DNA of 64,000 nt from Plantago major (lineage: Eukaryota > Streptophyta > Magnoliopsida > Lamiales > Plantaginaceae), in contig CM048844.1 of the NCBI GenBank assembly GCA_026545765.1, positions 16,996,237-17,060,236 on the forward strand, in the 5' to 3' direction. Shown piece by piece: positions 22,743-34,778 of this stretch. Under the pieces are notes generated by a model. That model searched no databases. It saw only the letters and a list, made by a program, of their open reading frames with translations, and had not been told where the DNA came from. Numbering within the stretch: position 1 is the stretch's first letter; each line of letters starts with the position of its first letter. The position numbers were made by a program, and so were the translations under genes.

Positions 22743-25376
22743 CACTACAAAAAAACTGGTCTGTAACGACGGATAGATCCGTCGCTACAGACCAACGATC
22801 CGTCGCCCCAGCTCTAGCGACGGGTAATAATTTCGTCGCCCCGCTGGAGCTGTAGCGACGGATAGATAATCCGTCGCCCAATTTGCGACGGATTATCTAA
22901 TTTGACTTTTTTTTTCTTTTTTTTAAAATTCGATTATTGGCGACGGATAGATTCTATCCGTCGCCCACTATACATGTATTATTAGAATTAGTGACGGAAT
23001 TTGAAATTCCGTCACTAATTCCGTCACTAAATGTAGTGACGGATAAATTATCCGTCGCTACATTATTGGTGTGAATCAGTGACGGAATCTCAAATTCCGT
23101 CACTAAATATTTTTTTTTTATTATATTAATCCCTGCTTTTCGTATTTCACCTATTTAATCAATATAATGCTCGATAATAAATCAAGAATACGAAAAATGT
23201 TTCAATAAATGATAAATCATTCATAAGTTAACAAACCGAAGATCCAAATAAGTCTTAATTATCCGAACAAGTCTAAATATAATATATCCGAACGTACATA
23301 GTCTAAAGTAACGATAAACATAACTAGCTACCAGACGGGGGTGGGTGCTGGCCGAACTGGGACATGAAAGCCTCCATCTGTAACCGAAGACGCTCGTTCT
23401 CCTCCCTTCGTTCTCTGTCGCGCCGCTCCATCTCTTCTGTTAGTCGTGCAACATGTTCTGAAACCTGTGACTGCACCATATCCGAGACCTGGGCCTGTGT
23501 GAAAACCTGATGTCTAGACTGCTGGGATGATGATGAGGAGTAGTTAGGACTAGCCAAGCTCAAACCGAGGCTCCCAAGTCCATATATTCGTCCTTTGTTG
23601 TCCGGTTTGTTCACCTCTAAGAAGATTTTGTCAACTTGTTCAGTTGATAACACCTCACCTGTCTCTTCCTCCTGCCTCACTACCTGAGCATCAATCTCAG
23701 CCTGAAATCGTAAATAGCAGATATCATGATCAGTTACTGTTTTTCAAAAATAACTTGTAGTAGTGTACAAATATGAACTTTAACCAACATAAACATACCG
23801 CAATAGACTCGGCCCTGGAGTCAGTCCATATCCCGTCCTTCAGCTTGGCCTTTTTGAAGATGTCATACTTGGATTTCACCTCCCCCTCTGACATCTGAAC
23901 AACATATATAGTCAACCATTTATCATCTCACAAGTAATAGAGCAGAGACACAATACATACACGTAATGCTAGATTGAAAAAAAACATATATATACTTACC
24001 GATTTATAATAATCAGTGACAGTAGATCGCCTCCCAAGGTGGTGAACGGCCTTTCCTGCTGTCTCAGACTGAGACGCCCGGTTCTGTTTGTTGATGTAGG
24101 CATTATTCTCGACATCAGTTCGAGCCCAGTAGGCATCCCAAAGGGCCCACTCCTCTGCATCAACCTGTGGAGGCATTGGGCCTATCCGATCCCGAATGCC
24201 TTTCCAAGTATGAACCATATCCCTGTATAATTTAGACCCCACGGTCTCGTAAACACGCCATATCTGGGGCATCAATCTGCTGGGAATGAAGTACTCCTTC
24301 TACATTCCCAATTTCATACAACATCCAAAGTCAATATATATAACGTCACCATGTTACATCAATTTAATAATATACAACAACATAACATAAATGGGGACTA
24401 ACATATCACCCAAACAAAGTGGCTAACATACACTACAATAATATTCTGATAAAACGATGGAACGGGGCGACGGATTTTATCCGTCGCCCCATAGCGACGG
24501 ATCGTTAGATTTGGCGACGGATTCTTCGTTTTTCTTCTTTTTCTTCCTTTCTCCTCCGTCAAATCCGGCCATTTGTTGTCGATTCTTCCCAATCTTGGTG
24601 TCAATTCGAAGATCGTTGGACGAGGAGCTCGTTTCTTCCTTCAATTTCAAATTTCATCCGCTATTTTCTTCGGAATCAAAGGTATTACTTCTAAACCCTA
24701 ACTTTTGAAAAATTGGGATTTTTTTTGATTTTTGACTACTTATTCTCAAATGTATGTTTATATGAAGTATGCAGTAGCTTGTTTAGTTAATTTGATCAAT
24801 TATATGTAATTTGATATGTATATGTAATTTGTGATTTGTATATGTAATTTGATAGTTAGTTTAGTTTATTTGATATGAATGTATGTAGTAATTCAATATG
24901 TATGTATGTTAATTCGATAAGTATGAATGTAGTGAAGTATGTATGTTAATTAAGTATGTATGTAGTTGGTTTAGTTAGTTTAGTTAATTTGATATGTATG
25001 TTAAGTATGTATGTAGTAATTTGATATGTATGTGTAATTTGATATGTATGTAGTTAGTTTAGTTAATTTGATATGTATGTAAGTAGTAGTTGGAGTTGAT
25101 TTGATAAATTCGTATATGTACAAAATTACGAGGATATAGTTAAGTGTTTTGAGCGACGGATAATATGTTGATTATATTAACATGTAATTTATAATTTATA
25201 ACTCGTAGTAGTAAAACACTTAATAAATTTTGTAACATATCGAACACTTAATAATTAATTTATAAGGAACGTATAATAATTAACAATTAATCTCTACAAT
25301 CTTCTTATCCGAATTGGAATCGATCTAATAAATTAAGTACGATCTAATCAATTGGAACAGGTTAAAAAAGTATACA

Positions 25377-27933
25377 ATGAATTCCGACCGTTCATGGATG
25401 TACGATCGTACGGCGGTAAATGGCAGAATTTCTAGGAGTTTTGTAGAAGGGGTTAAAGGTTTCATCTCGTTTACCATGGGACGTCCGGCTTGTGCAACTA
25501 GGGGGAGGGGGGTTGATAAAGTGTCCTTGCACATTGGAAACCTGTAGAAACAAGCAATTTATGACTCCTACAGCAGTATTCGAGCACTTGCGACGTTATG
25601 GATTCATGCCTGAGTATCATGTATGGATTCATCACGGTGAGGAAGCACCGTCCATGGAATACCTCCAATGGAGGGAGAGGCGGGGTTTGGGGCCGCCTAT
25701 TGAGTGCCTTTCTACTTGTCGGAACATGTGCATGGTGTATTGGGAGGAGGATGTAGATCTGTTGGAATGCAAGTTCTGTGGTAGGGAGCGTCACAAGTGA
25801 TGAGGAGGGGGCTGCAAGAGAAAGAATCATTTGATAATCCGTTTTGTCTCTAAGCTTGTATAACTAGTAATCATTAGTTGATATATGAAACCAAACATTA
25901 TGGTAAAATTGAAGCTAATGTAACTTATATTATGTGTATTATAACTAATTAGTAGTTGATAACACTTGAGTAATTATATGTGTTATTATAATTTGTTCTG
26001 TATTATAACTGGTACTAACTCATTTTATTGTATTTGTTACATGTTTTTGCAGATGCCGCGACAGAGACCACTTTATCGCCCCACACACACACAGCCAGCC
26101 GCATGATAGTGGTGGGTCGGGGACAGGGTCAGAGGTGGGGGGAGGGCTCTGGTAGTCAGGGCAGCAAGTCTCGGGTTGTGGAACGGCTTGCCTGTGATTT
26201 TTCCTGCTGGTCCTGCCAAGTAAGTATTATACATTCTTCTTAAATATGTAAAACATAACTTATGATAGTTGACAAGTATAAATTGTTGTACTAAAGTAAT
26301 ATATATTTGTTTCTTGTATCTTATACATCGACAATCCTATGGCCTCGGGAGGTCCACAACAAACTAGGTGACATCTTCCGGAGCAGGAGAGAGCCACCGG
26401 GGCAGGGTGGTGAGTGTTGGTCTCACATCTCGGACCGCATGAGGGCCGAGTACTTTGATGAGCTAAGGGTAAGTTAAAATATGACATTCCTTTGTTTGTA
26501 ATTATAATCGTTTTAATATGAGTGGTATGTTAGCCACTGTATGTGAGTGGTATGTTAGCCACTTTATTTGGGTGATATGTTAGTCACCATTGTGTTAGTA
26601 AAATTTAGGACAATGTGAGTGGTATGTTAGCCACTTTGTTTGGGTGATATGTTAGTCACCATTGTGTTAGTAAAATTTAGGACAATGTCAGTGGTATGTT
26701 AGCCACTATATGTGAGTGGTATGTTAGCCACTTTGTTTGGGTGATATGTTAGTCACCATTGTGTTAGTAAAATTTAGGACAATGTGAGTGGTATGTTAGT
26801 CAATATATGTGAGTGGTATGTTAGCCACTTTGTTTGGGTGATGATATGTTAGTCACCATATAAGTGATGTTGTTGTATCTTATTAAATTGATGTAACATG
26901 GTGACATTATATATGTATTGACTTTGGATGTTGTATGAAATTGGGAATGTAGAATGAGTACTTCATTTCCAGTAGGTTGATCCCATAGATCTGGCGTGTT
27001 TACGAGACTGTGGGATGTAAACTGTACAGGGATATGGTCTGTACTTGGAAGGCCATTCGGGATCGGGGTGGCCCAATGCCTCCACAGGTTGATGCAGAGG
27101 AGTGGGCCCTTTAGGATGCCTCTCTTGGCGCGAATCGATGTCCGTGACATTGTCTACATCAATGCATGTAACCGGCGTCTCGGTCGATCTGGCGGAAGGG
27201 CCGTTCACCACCTTGGGAGGCGATCTACTGTCACTGATTATTACCAATCGGTATGTATATATATGTTTTTTTTCAATCTAGCATTACGTGTATGTATTGT
27301 GTCTCTGATTACTTAATTGTGAGATGATAAATTGTTGACTATATATGTTGTTCGGGATCGACGGGGAGGTGACATCCAAGTATGACATCTTCAAGAAGGC
27401 AGCGTATAAGGGTATGGACATCGCCGGGCCTCGTCTATTGCGGTATGTTTATGTTGCTTAAATTTCATATTTGTACACTATTACAAGTTATTTTTGAAAA
27501 ACAGTAACTGATCATGATATCTGTTATTCACGATTTCAGGCTGAGGTTGATTCTCAGGTGGCGAGGCAGGAGGACGAGACGGGTGATGTGTTGTCAACTG
27601 AACAAGTTGACAACATCTTCCTAGAGGTCAACAAACCGGACATCAAAGGACGAATATATGGACTCGGGAGCCTCGGTTTGAGCTTGGCTAGTCCGGGGTG
27701 CTCCTCATCATCATCCCGTAGCCTAGACGTCCGGTTTACACAGGACTGTGTCTGGAAATGGTGCGATCAAGAATCCGGAACATGTTGCTCGGCTAACTCA
27801 AGAGATGGAGCAACAAAGGGACGAGATGGAGCGCCGCGACAGAGAACGAAGGGAGGAGAACGAGCGCCTTCGGTTACAGATGGAGCAGTTCATGTCCCGG
27901 TTCGGCCAGCCCCCATCCCCGTCTGGTAGCTAG
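25377..27933 (+). pseudogene. TNPA-type gene of CACTA E2
   Basis: It starts with MNSDRSWMYDRTAVNG at 25377, followed by the transposase-associated zinc-binding region (CPCTLETCRNKQFMTP, ending near 25800). Later pieces are MPRQRP at 26053, WPREVHNKLGDIFRSRREPP at 26340-26477, a RLIP-IWRVYETVG-type exon near 26970-27250, and the last exon 27540-27933 (LSTEQVDNIFLEVNKPD, then the coiled-coil tail ending SPSGS). A frameshift near 25495-25510 separates the start from the zinc-binding region, another lies near 27730-27770, and the acceptor before 26340 is degraded. Non-functional. Confidence 0.75.
26516..26872. repeat. Minisatellite in a CACTA intron
   Basis: Units of about 25 and 70 bp alternate GTGAGTGGTATGTTAGCCAC, TTTGGGTGATATGTTAGTCACC and GTGTTAGTAAAATTTAGGACAA. 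The same array in reverse orientation is split by E2 in the host element E1 (24390-24430 and 28443-28570). E2 therefore inserted into the same intronic repeat that it carries itself. Confidence 0.85.
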
Positions 27934-29290
27934 TTATGTATATGTACGTTCGGATTTATTATATTTACACTTGTTCGGATAATTTCTCCTGCTCCAGATA
28001 TTACTTTATATTATTTATCATTTATTGAAATATTTTCCGTATTATTGATTTATTATCGAACATTATATTGATTAAATAGGTGAACTACGAAAAACAGGGA
28101 TTAATATGAAATAAATAGTGACGGATAGATTAGTGACGGATTAACAGTGACGGAATTAGTGACGGATTAACAGTGACGGAATAAATAGTGACGGAATTCC
28201 AGATTCCGTCACTAATTCTAATAATATATTGGGCGACGGATAGATTCTGTCCATCGCTAGATGGGACGACGGATAGATAAATGATCCGTCGTCCAATCCG
28301 TCGCGAATTGGACGACGGATTATCTATCCGTCGTCAAAGGCCCAGTGGGGCGACGGAATTACTATCCGTCGCCCGATCCGTCGCCCCATCTCTGTAGCGA
28401 CGGATCTATCCGTCGCTACAGACCAGTTTTTTTGTAGTAATACCACTCACATATAGTGGCTAACATACCACTCACATTGTCCTAAATTTTACTAACACAA
28501 TGGTGACTAACATATCACCAAATAAAGTGGCTAACATACCACTCACATACAGTGGCTAACATACCACTCATATTAAAACAATGATTATAATAACAAATAA
28601 AGGAATGTCATATTTTAACTTACCCGCAACTCATCAAAGTACTCGGCCCTCATGTGGTCCGAAATGTGAGACCAACACTCACCACCCGTCCCCGGTGGCT
28701 CTCTCCTGCTCCGAATGATGTCACCGAGTTTATTATGGACCTCCCGAGGCCATAAACTGTTGTCGATGTATAAGATACAAGAAACAAATATTAATTACTT
28801 TAGTACAACAATTTATACTTGTCAACTATCATAAGTTATGTTTTACATATTTAAGAAGAATGTATAATACTTACTTGACAGGACCCAAACGAAAAATCAC
28901 CGGCAACCCGTCCCACATAACGTTGGGATTCTGTGCATCCCACTCGAGGTAGGGACAATCGTCCTCCTCCTCCTGTCTGTGCTCGGGCTGACTGGTAGAG
29001 CCCCTGCTACTATCACCTGCTGGTGGGGTCTCAGGAATCCGAGACCTGCTGCTCTGACTATTAGAGCCCTCACCCCCTCTGACCCTGTCCCCGCCCCAGG
29101 ACTATCATGCGGCTGTCTGTGGGGGGCGATAGGTGCGTGGTCTCTGTCGCGGCATCTACAAAAACATGTAACAAATACAATAAAATGCGTTAGTACGAGT
29201 TATAATACAGAACAAATTATAATAACACATGTAACCATTTTTCATGCAGAACAGAAATACTCAAGTGTTATCAACTACTAACTAGTTATA

Positions 29291-30285
29291 CACTGCAAAA
29301 AAACTGGGACACTCCGACGAAAAGGGACGACGGATTTTATCCGTCGCCCCAGTAGCGACGAATCGCTAAGGGTAGCGACGGATTTAATCCGTCGCTACAC
29401 ATAGCGACGGATAAAAGTTATCCGTCGCTAATTTTGTTGACCATAATGAAAAGAAAAAAAAATTAAAATTTTTTTAGCGACGGATAGATCTATCCGTCGC
29501 CAAATGATTTGAAAATAAAAATAAAATAGAAAAGTTAGCGACGGATAGATCTAGATCTATCCGTCGCTAAAAGCCTAAAAAACATTAATATATCTCCACC
29601 ACTACCTCCCTTCCTGCACCACCACCTCCTCTCCTCCACCACCACCTCTCCTCCCTTTCTCCTCTTCCTCCACCACCATCTCCACCACCACCACCTCCTC
29701 TCCTCCACCACCACCTCTCCTCCCTTTTTCCTCTTCCTCCACCACCATCTCCACCACCACCTCCTTCCTCCTCCACCACCTCCTCTTCCTCCCTCCACCA
29801 CCGCACCACACCCACCACCACTGCCACCACCACCTTTCTCCTCCCACCACACTGCCACCACCTCCCACCACCACCGCTCTTCCTCCTCCACTCCACCACC
29901 CGCCTCTCACCACCACCATTCGCCTCTCACCACCACCACCCGTCTCTCCACGCCACCACTGCCTCCGGATCTCGCCACCACTGCCACCGGATCTCCACCG
30001 TCCACCTCCGGATCTTCGATTTATCTTTTTGTACATTTTCGGTATTTTAGGTATTTTAGTTTGTACATTTTAAAAATAGCTTTTCAGTGACGGATAGAAT
30101 CTATCCGTCGTTATGTCGCCAATAATCGATTTTAAAAAAAATAAAAAAGTCAAAAATGATAATCCGTCGCGAATTGGACGACGGATTATTTATCCGTCGC
30201 CACAGCTCCAGTGGGGCGACGGAATTGCTATCCGTCGCCCGATCCGTCGCCAGAGCTGGGGCGACGGACCAGTTTTTTTGTAGTG
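29291..30285. mobile_element. CACTA-derived 1 kb element E3, nested in E1
   Basis: The ends are CACTGCAAAAAAACTGG and CCAGTTTTTTTGTAGTG with perfect ATA duplications (29288-29290 and 30286-30288). The rejoined flank matches the empty site in E2 near 25930-25960. GACGGAT/ATCCGTC palindromes occupy both ends. The centre (29595-30010) is a CCACCACC/CTCCTCC tract of about 400 bp. It encodes no transposase and would need proteins from elsewhere. Confidence 0.9.
29595..30010. repeat. Polypyrimidine CCACCACCTCCT microsatellite-like tract
   Basis: The plus strand is almost purely C/T/A built from CCACCA and CTCCTC motifs. It opens long reading frames in all minus-strand phases that encode glycine/tryptophan/arginine-rich sequence. 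These are composition artefacts. Confidence 0.9.
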
Positions 30286-31074
30286 ATAATACACATAATA
30301 TACCGTTATCGCCGTCCTCTAAGTCTACATATTGGTCCTTGTGCAGATCAAACAACTCATCATCCGCGTCTATGGGATTTTCTACTTGTTTATTGACATC
30401 CTCTTGTTGGTACGAGTTGGTAATTGAGTCGTCTTTCTCAATGTACTCCACTTTCGAGCGAGCACGAATAGGTTTCATATATCAACTAATGATTACTAGT
30501 TATACAAGCCTAAAGACAAAATGGATAAAACTCATCATTCTCTTGCAGCCCCCTCCTCACCACTTGTGACGCTCCCTACCACAGAACTTGCATTCCAACA
30601 GATCTACATCCTCCTCCCAATACACCATGCACATGTTCCGACAACCAAAAAAGAACTCAATAGGCGGCCCCAAACCCCGCCTCTCCCTCCATTGGAGGTA
30701 TGCCATGGACGGTGCTTCCTCACCATGATGAATCCATACATGATACTCAGGTATGAATCCATTACGTCTCAAGTGCTCGAATACCACTGTAGGAGTCATA
30801 AATTGCTTGTTTCTGCAGGTTTCCAATGTACAAGGACACTTTATCAACCCCCCATCTGCACAAGCCGGACGTCTCATGGCAAACGCGATGAAACCTTTAG
30901 CCCCTTTTACAAAACTCCTACAAACTATGCCATTTACCGCCGTACGATCGTACATTCATGAACGGTCGGAATTCATTAGATACTTTTGTAACCTGACACG
31001 TTCCAATTGATTAGATCGTATTTAACTGATTAGATCGATTCCAATTCTACTGAGATTGTCGAGATTAATTGTTA

Positions 31075-31333
31075 CTCCCTCCATTTCAGAGAAAGTGTTA
31101 CATTTTGACTTTGACCGGTCAACTGTCTTTGAGTTTGACCACAAATTACTCATAAACGATAATAGTAAATAATTTAATAAAATCATATAATAAAAATTTA
31201 ATTACTAAATTTTCATTATATAATTTTAATAATTTATTTATTAATATCGTTTAAGAGTAAATTGTGGTCAAAACGCGGAGACAGTTGACCGCAAAATAGT
31301 AAAATGTAACACTTTTTTCTGAAATGGAGAGAG
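31075..31333. mobile_element. Stowaway-like MITE inside E1
   Basis: The 259-bp element has ends CTCCCTCCATTTCAGAGAAA and TTTCTGAAATGGAGAGAG, flanked by TA. The corresponding position in E2 (about 25275-25300, reverse orientation) is uninterrupted, so the insertion site is known exactly. The closest relative here is 20224-20480. Confidence 0.92.
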
Positions 31334-32544
31334 TAATTATTATACGTTCCTTATAATTTCATGATTAATTATTAAGTGTTCGATATGTTACAAAATTTCC
31401 CATGTATTTTAACCATTTCAACCACTTACTACTACGAATTATAAATTATAAATTACACGTTAATATAATCAACAAATGGTCTCAAAACACTTAACTAAAT
31501 CCTCGCAATCTAGTACATATAGGAATTTATCAAATCAAAACTACTTAACATTATACTAATTAACAATCTAAGTAATAGCAATCTCAAAGTTAATTAACTA
31601 AATCTTAATTATACTAATTAACTAGTAATACTAATTTGATATATATATATACTTAACATTAAACTAGTCGAAATTAACAAAATTCTCAAATTTGTCAAAA
31701 AATTAGGGTTTCAAAACACTAATCGTAATACATATACAAAAGCATCAAACATGAAAATCAAGCTTAATCAATCAAACATCAAACATGAAAATCAAGCTTA
31801 ATCAATCAAACATCAAACACTAAATCAATTTCACAACAAAAACAATCAATTGACAACCCCAAGCTTAACCCACTACTTCATATAACATATACTAGCTACC
31901 ATAATTGTTTACAAACATACAATTGATCCAAATTATCAAAAATCCCAAATTTAGAATAGTTAGGGTTTAGCCTAATACCTTCAAATTGCGGAAAAAATAG
32001 CCGAAAAAGGATGAAATTGATCGACCACCCAAGCTCCTTGTCCCACGAGCTTCGAATTGACACCAAAATTGGCCGGAATAGTGGAGTTTTGGCCGGAAAG
32101 TGGAGAAGAACGAATGAGGCGGTGAGAGGAGGAAGATGGGAAGCAGAAGTGAAAATGGTGCAAATGGGGGCTGCTCCCCGTTTTTCACCATTTTCTAGCG
32201 ACGGATCGCTATCCGTCTAGCGATCCGTCGCTAGGACCGACGGATAAGCTATCCGTCGGTCCTAATTTCTTTTTTATTTTTTTTAAAAAATTAGCGACGG
32301 ATAATTTATCCATCGCTATTTTTTTATTTTTAAATTAAATTTTAAATAATTTACGACGGATAATCTATCCGTCGTAAATTTTTGAATTTTTTTTAAAAAT
32401 AAAATTAAAAGTCAACACATTAGCGACAGATAAAATTATCCGTCGCTAAGGGTAGCGACGGATTAAATCCGTCGCTACCCTTAGCAATTCGTCGCTATAG
32501 GGGCGACGGATTTTCCGTCGTTTTTTCCCTGATTTGTTGTAGTG

Positions 32545-33700
32545 TAAGAATATTCTATGAATCGTGTACTAGACGTGCTCTTTTCAGTTCCAGAAGATAA
32601 AAGAGACACACGTGAGCTAATTGGTGGTGTGTTGATCTTTACATGTTTATCAATATCATTTTACATGTGAAGACTTTCAATTTCCTTTTCTTTATGTATA
32701 AGATTCGATCGGTAGGATGAGGTATAAGGTTTCCCTTCTCTACGATCTCTGGCTGGAAGGACTGGTTCTATCCATCCCGAATTTCAACCTCGTTCGAAAT
32801 AATGATGTTCAGGTCCGGTCTGGTATATACTCGAACCCGTTCCATACCTTTGTTACAAGACTCGACCGCAACATTTTATGACTAAGTTAGTAAAAACTAC
32901 ATTTTTCGGATGTGGGGTCTGATGCATACTTTCTAAAGTGAAACTGTTTCGATCTTCTCTCTACTTTCTTGAAACATAACGGGCATGGGGATCTAATTCT
33001 CTCTAGGTGCGGAAACTCTCTTAGATGTTCTCTCTACTTTCCTGATCTCTATAATGAGATGGGGGAGGGCGGGGATCAGTTGATATTCTCTAGGCGGGGA
33101 AAATGTCTTCGATCTTCTTTGTACTTTCTTGATCTCCATGACGGGAGGGAGGGGGGCGATTACTCAGGCGGGAAACTCTTCTATCTTCTCTTTACTTTCT
33201 TCATCCATAACGGGCCCCGGGGGGGGGGGGGGGGGGGCCAACCGTAACATGTGAAATTATGTTCGTAGAATAATAATTTTTGTGTCTTTGGTGGAGTGAC
33301 GCATACCACAACGGGGTTGCTGAGAACCGGTGGGTTGGAAAAAACAACCATAACATGTGAAATTACGTTTGTATAATATCTTTGTATGTGTGTGGTGGGG
33401 TGACCACATATCATTGCGAGATTGTTGGGAACAACCCTATTGATTGTGTTGTATACTTTGTATTTTATTTTGGTTCCGTTTGAGAGATAGATTATTTTGT
33501 AAAAAAATATACATGTTACTAATTAACAAGTTGGGTACGGTAGGACCCTATTTTTACATTTTCTATAGTTAATATAAATAAACACTCAAATGATATAATA
33601 TTGGATGAAGAATGACTACCGACCGACATCACGACCAATGTTGTCTACAAAGAATTTTGACTATCTTATTTTCTCGATTAATTTATTTAATTCTTACATT
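32545..33700. repeat. Helitron 2 3' region with ~75-bp degenerate tandem repeats
   Basis: Between about 32950 and 33220 four units repeat TCTTCTCTCTACTTTCTTGA, then CATAACGGG and a G-rich stretch with GGCGGGGAA. A run of about 18 G lies at 33217-33237. Similar copies of TAACATGTGAAATTA(T/C)GTT occur near 33245 and 33352. No gene is visible. Confidence 0.55.
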
Positions 33701-34034
33701 TCTATTTATTATTAAAAGTAAACTATACCGTGGTATCGCCACGGGTTAGTACTAGTTATAATTATAATCCGAGGCGGCAGAATAAATTTCCACATAACGA
33801 ATAAGTGATGACAATGACGGTAAACTAGACAAAACAAAATATAACTTTTAAATGCAAACCCAGCCCAACTACTAACTATGTGAAAAGAGTACTCAAAATT
33901 CAAATATCCGAAGAATCTAATAAACAAGACGAGAGTATTCATGGTAAGTCACAACCATAGAAAAATCTAAGCAGCTCATCACCATCACGGTTAGAATCTA
34001 TTTTCTTCATGTGAGTTCAGTTTAATTCTACTTA

Positions 34035-34711
34035 GGCTCTGTTCTTTTCAAATTAAATTCATCAATCGAATCGAATCAAATCAAACGAAATTAATCTAAA
34101 ACGAATCAAATCAAACGAATCAAGAAATTACATTTGTCCCATTTTTTAATAATAATGAATACTACATCCACCATTAATAAATTCGTAGAGACTTTTTTCC
34201 TGACGTTGATCAGATTATCAGAAATTACATAAAAAGTTAATATAATAAAATTATATTATAAAAATAAAGTAAGTATATTTGACTAACATAACTTTGTTTT
34301 ATACTTTTTTGTGCGTAATTTGTAGAGTTTAGTTTGACTTTAGTTTGGTATAACTTGTTTTTTATTTATTAAGTTTGAGAAAAAAACTCAACGTATGCTT
34401 CTGAGTTTACTTCTATTGTTCTAATATCTTCCAATAAAAGAACATGTCGATTTTTGTTAGAGATGACGTACAAAGTATGTGAACCAGTTTGAATGGATTC
34501 TCGAGTTCTCGTAGTTTCTTATCTTAATTCAACTTTTACGGTAGAAAATAAGGGTAATTCGAATCGTAACTATACTTTTTATTTCATTGATCTACTAAAA
34601 GTCGTGTTAAAAAGAAAGAAAGAAAAAGGTTGAAAATATCTCAATTGGATAAATTTTCTTATTTTCCTCGTACAAAAGATGGGTTGTGTAAATAAATGAT
34701 AAAATATTAAT

Positions 34712-34778
<67 letters not shown>

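Larger units (their letters stand above)
24431..28439 (+). mobile_element. CACTA element E2, nested in E1
   Basis: The element runs from CACTACAATAATATTCTG to CAGTTTTTTTGTAGTA. The final base is A instead of G. It is flanked by ATA (24428-24430 and 28440-28442), and removal rejoins the GTGGCTAACATACCACTCAC repeat of E1. It belongs to the same family as E1 but lies in the opposite orientation. Subterminal GACGGAT/CGTCGC arrays lie at 24465-24530 and 28120-28425. Confidence 0.92.
23324..30976 (-). pseudogene. TNPA-type (Transposase_24-like) gene of CACTA E1
   Basis: Exons read on the minus strand: 30557-30976 (transposase-associated domain with CPCTLETCRNKQFMTP and GFIPEYHVWIHHGEE), 28875-29155, 28624-28756 (WPREVHNKLGDIIRSRREPP), 24000-24299 (MPQIWRVYETVGSKLYRD, KQNRASQSETAGK), 23799-23894 and 23324-23701 (TEQVDKIFLEVNKPD, then a glutamate/arginine-rich coiled-coil tail). 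A further open frame at 30290-30478 may be another exon. The match is to the DNA-binding accessory transposase, not the DDE TNPD. Codon 7 is TGA (30956-30958) where E2 has TGG, and two nested elements lie in or between its exons, so it is probably dead. Confidence 0.75.
22743..32544 (-). mobile_element. CACTA (En/Spm-type) element E1, host of E2, E3 and a MITE
   Basis: The termini are CACTACAAAAAAACTGG on the left and ...TTTGTTGTAGTG on the right, inverted CACTA ends flanked by a perfect 3-bp duplication TAA (22740-22742 and 32545-32547). Subterminal regions (22760-23110 and 32195-32525) are dense in palindromic GACGGAT/ATCCGTC and CGTCGC repeats, the usual transposase-binding arrays. The gene is on the minus strand, so the 5' end is at 32544. 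Insertions at 24431-28439, 29291-30285 and 31075-31333 split it; without them it is about 4.5 kb. Confidence 0.9.
18212..33755 (+). mobile_element. Helitron 2 (large, non-autonomous, host of nested CACTA elements)
   Basis: It begins TCTAAATAATATATAATA after an A and ends ACTAG before a T. The 3' hairpin CCGTGG-TATCG-CCACGG lies about 11 bp before the end. Excision restores ...CTAAATA|TATAATTATAATCCGAGG, matching block A near 4595-4625. Just inside the 3' end (33608-33655) is a remnant of the helicase C-terminus (reading TNVVYKEF). Inside are a ~215-bp tandem array, three MITE-sized elements and a nest of CACTA elements. It sits only 45 bp from the end of Helitron 1. Confidence 0.85.

Noticed and set aside
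29535-30036. Long overlapping minus-strand frames rich in Gly, Trp, Arg and Glu
   Set aside because: All come from the (CCACCA/CTCCTC)n tract and appear in every phase; no gene signature.
33217-33237. Run of about 18 G
   Set aside because: Quadruplex potential is real, but simple G runs in repeats are common and may be an assembly artefact.
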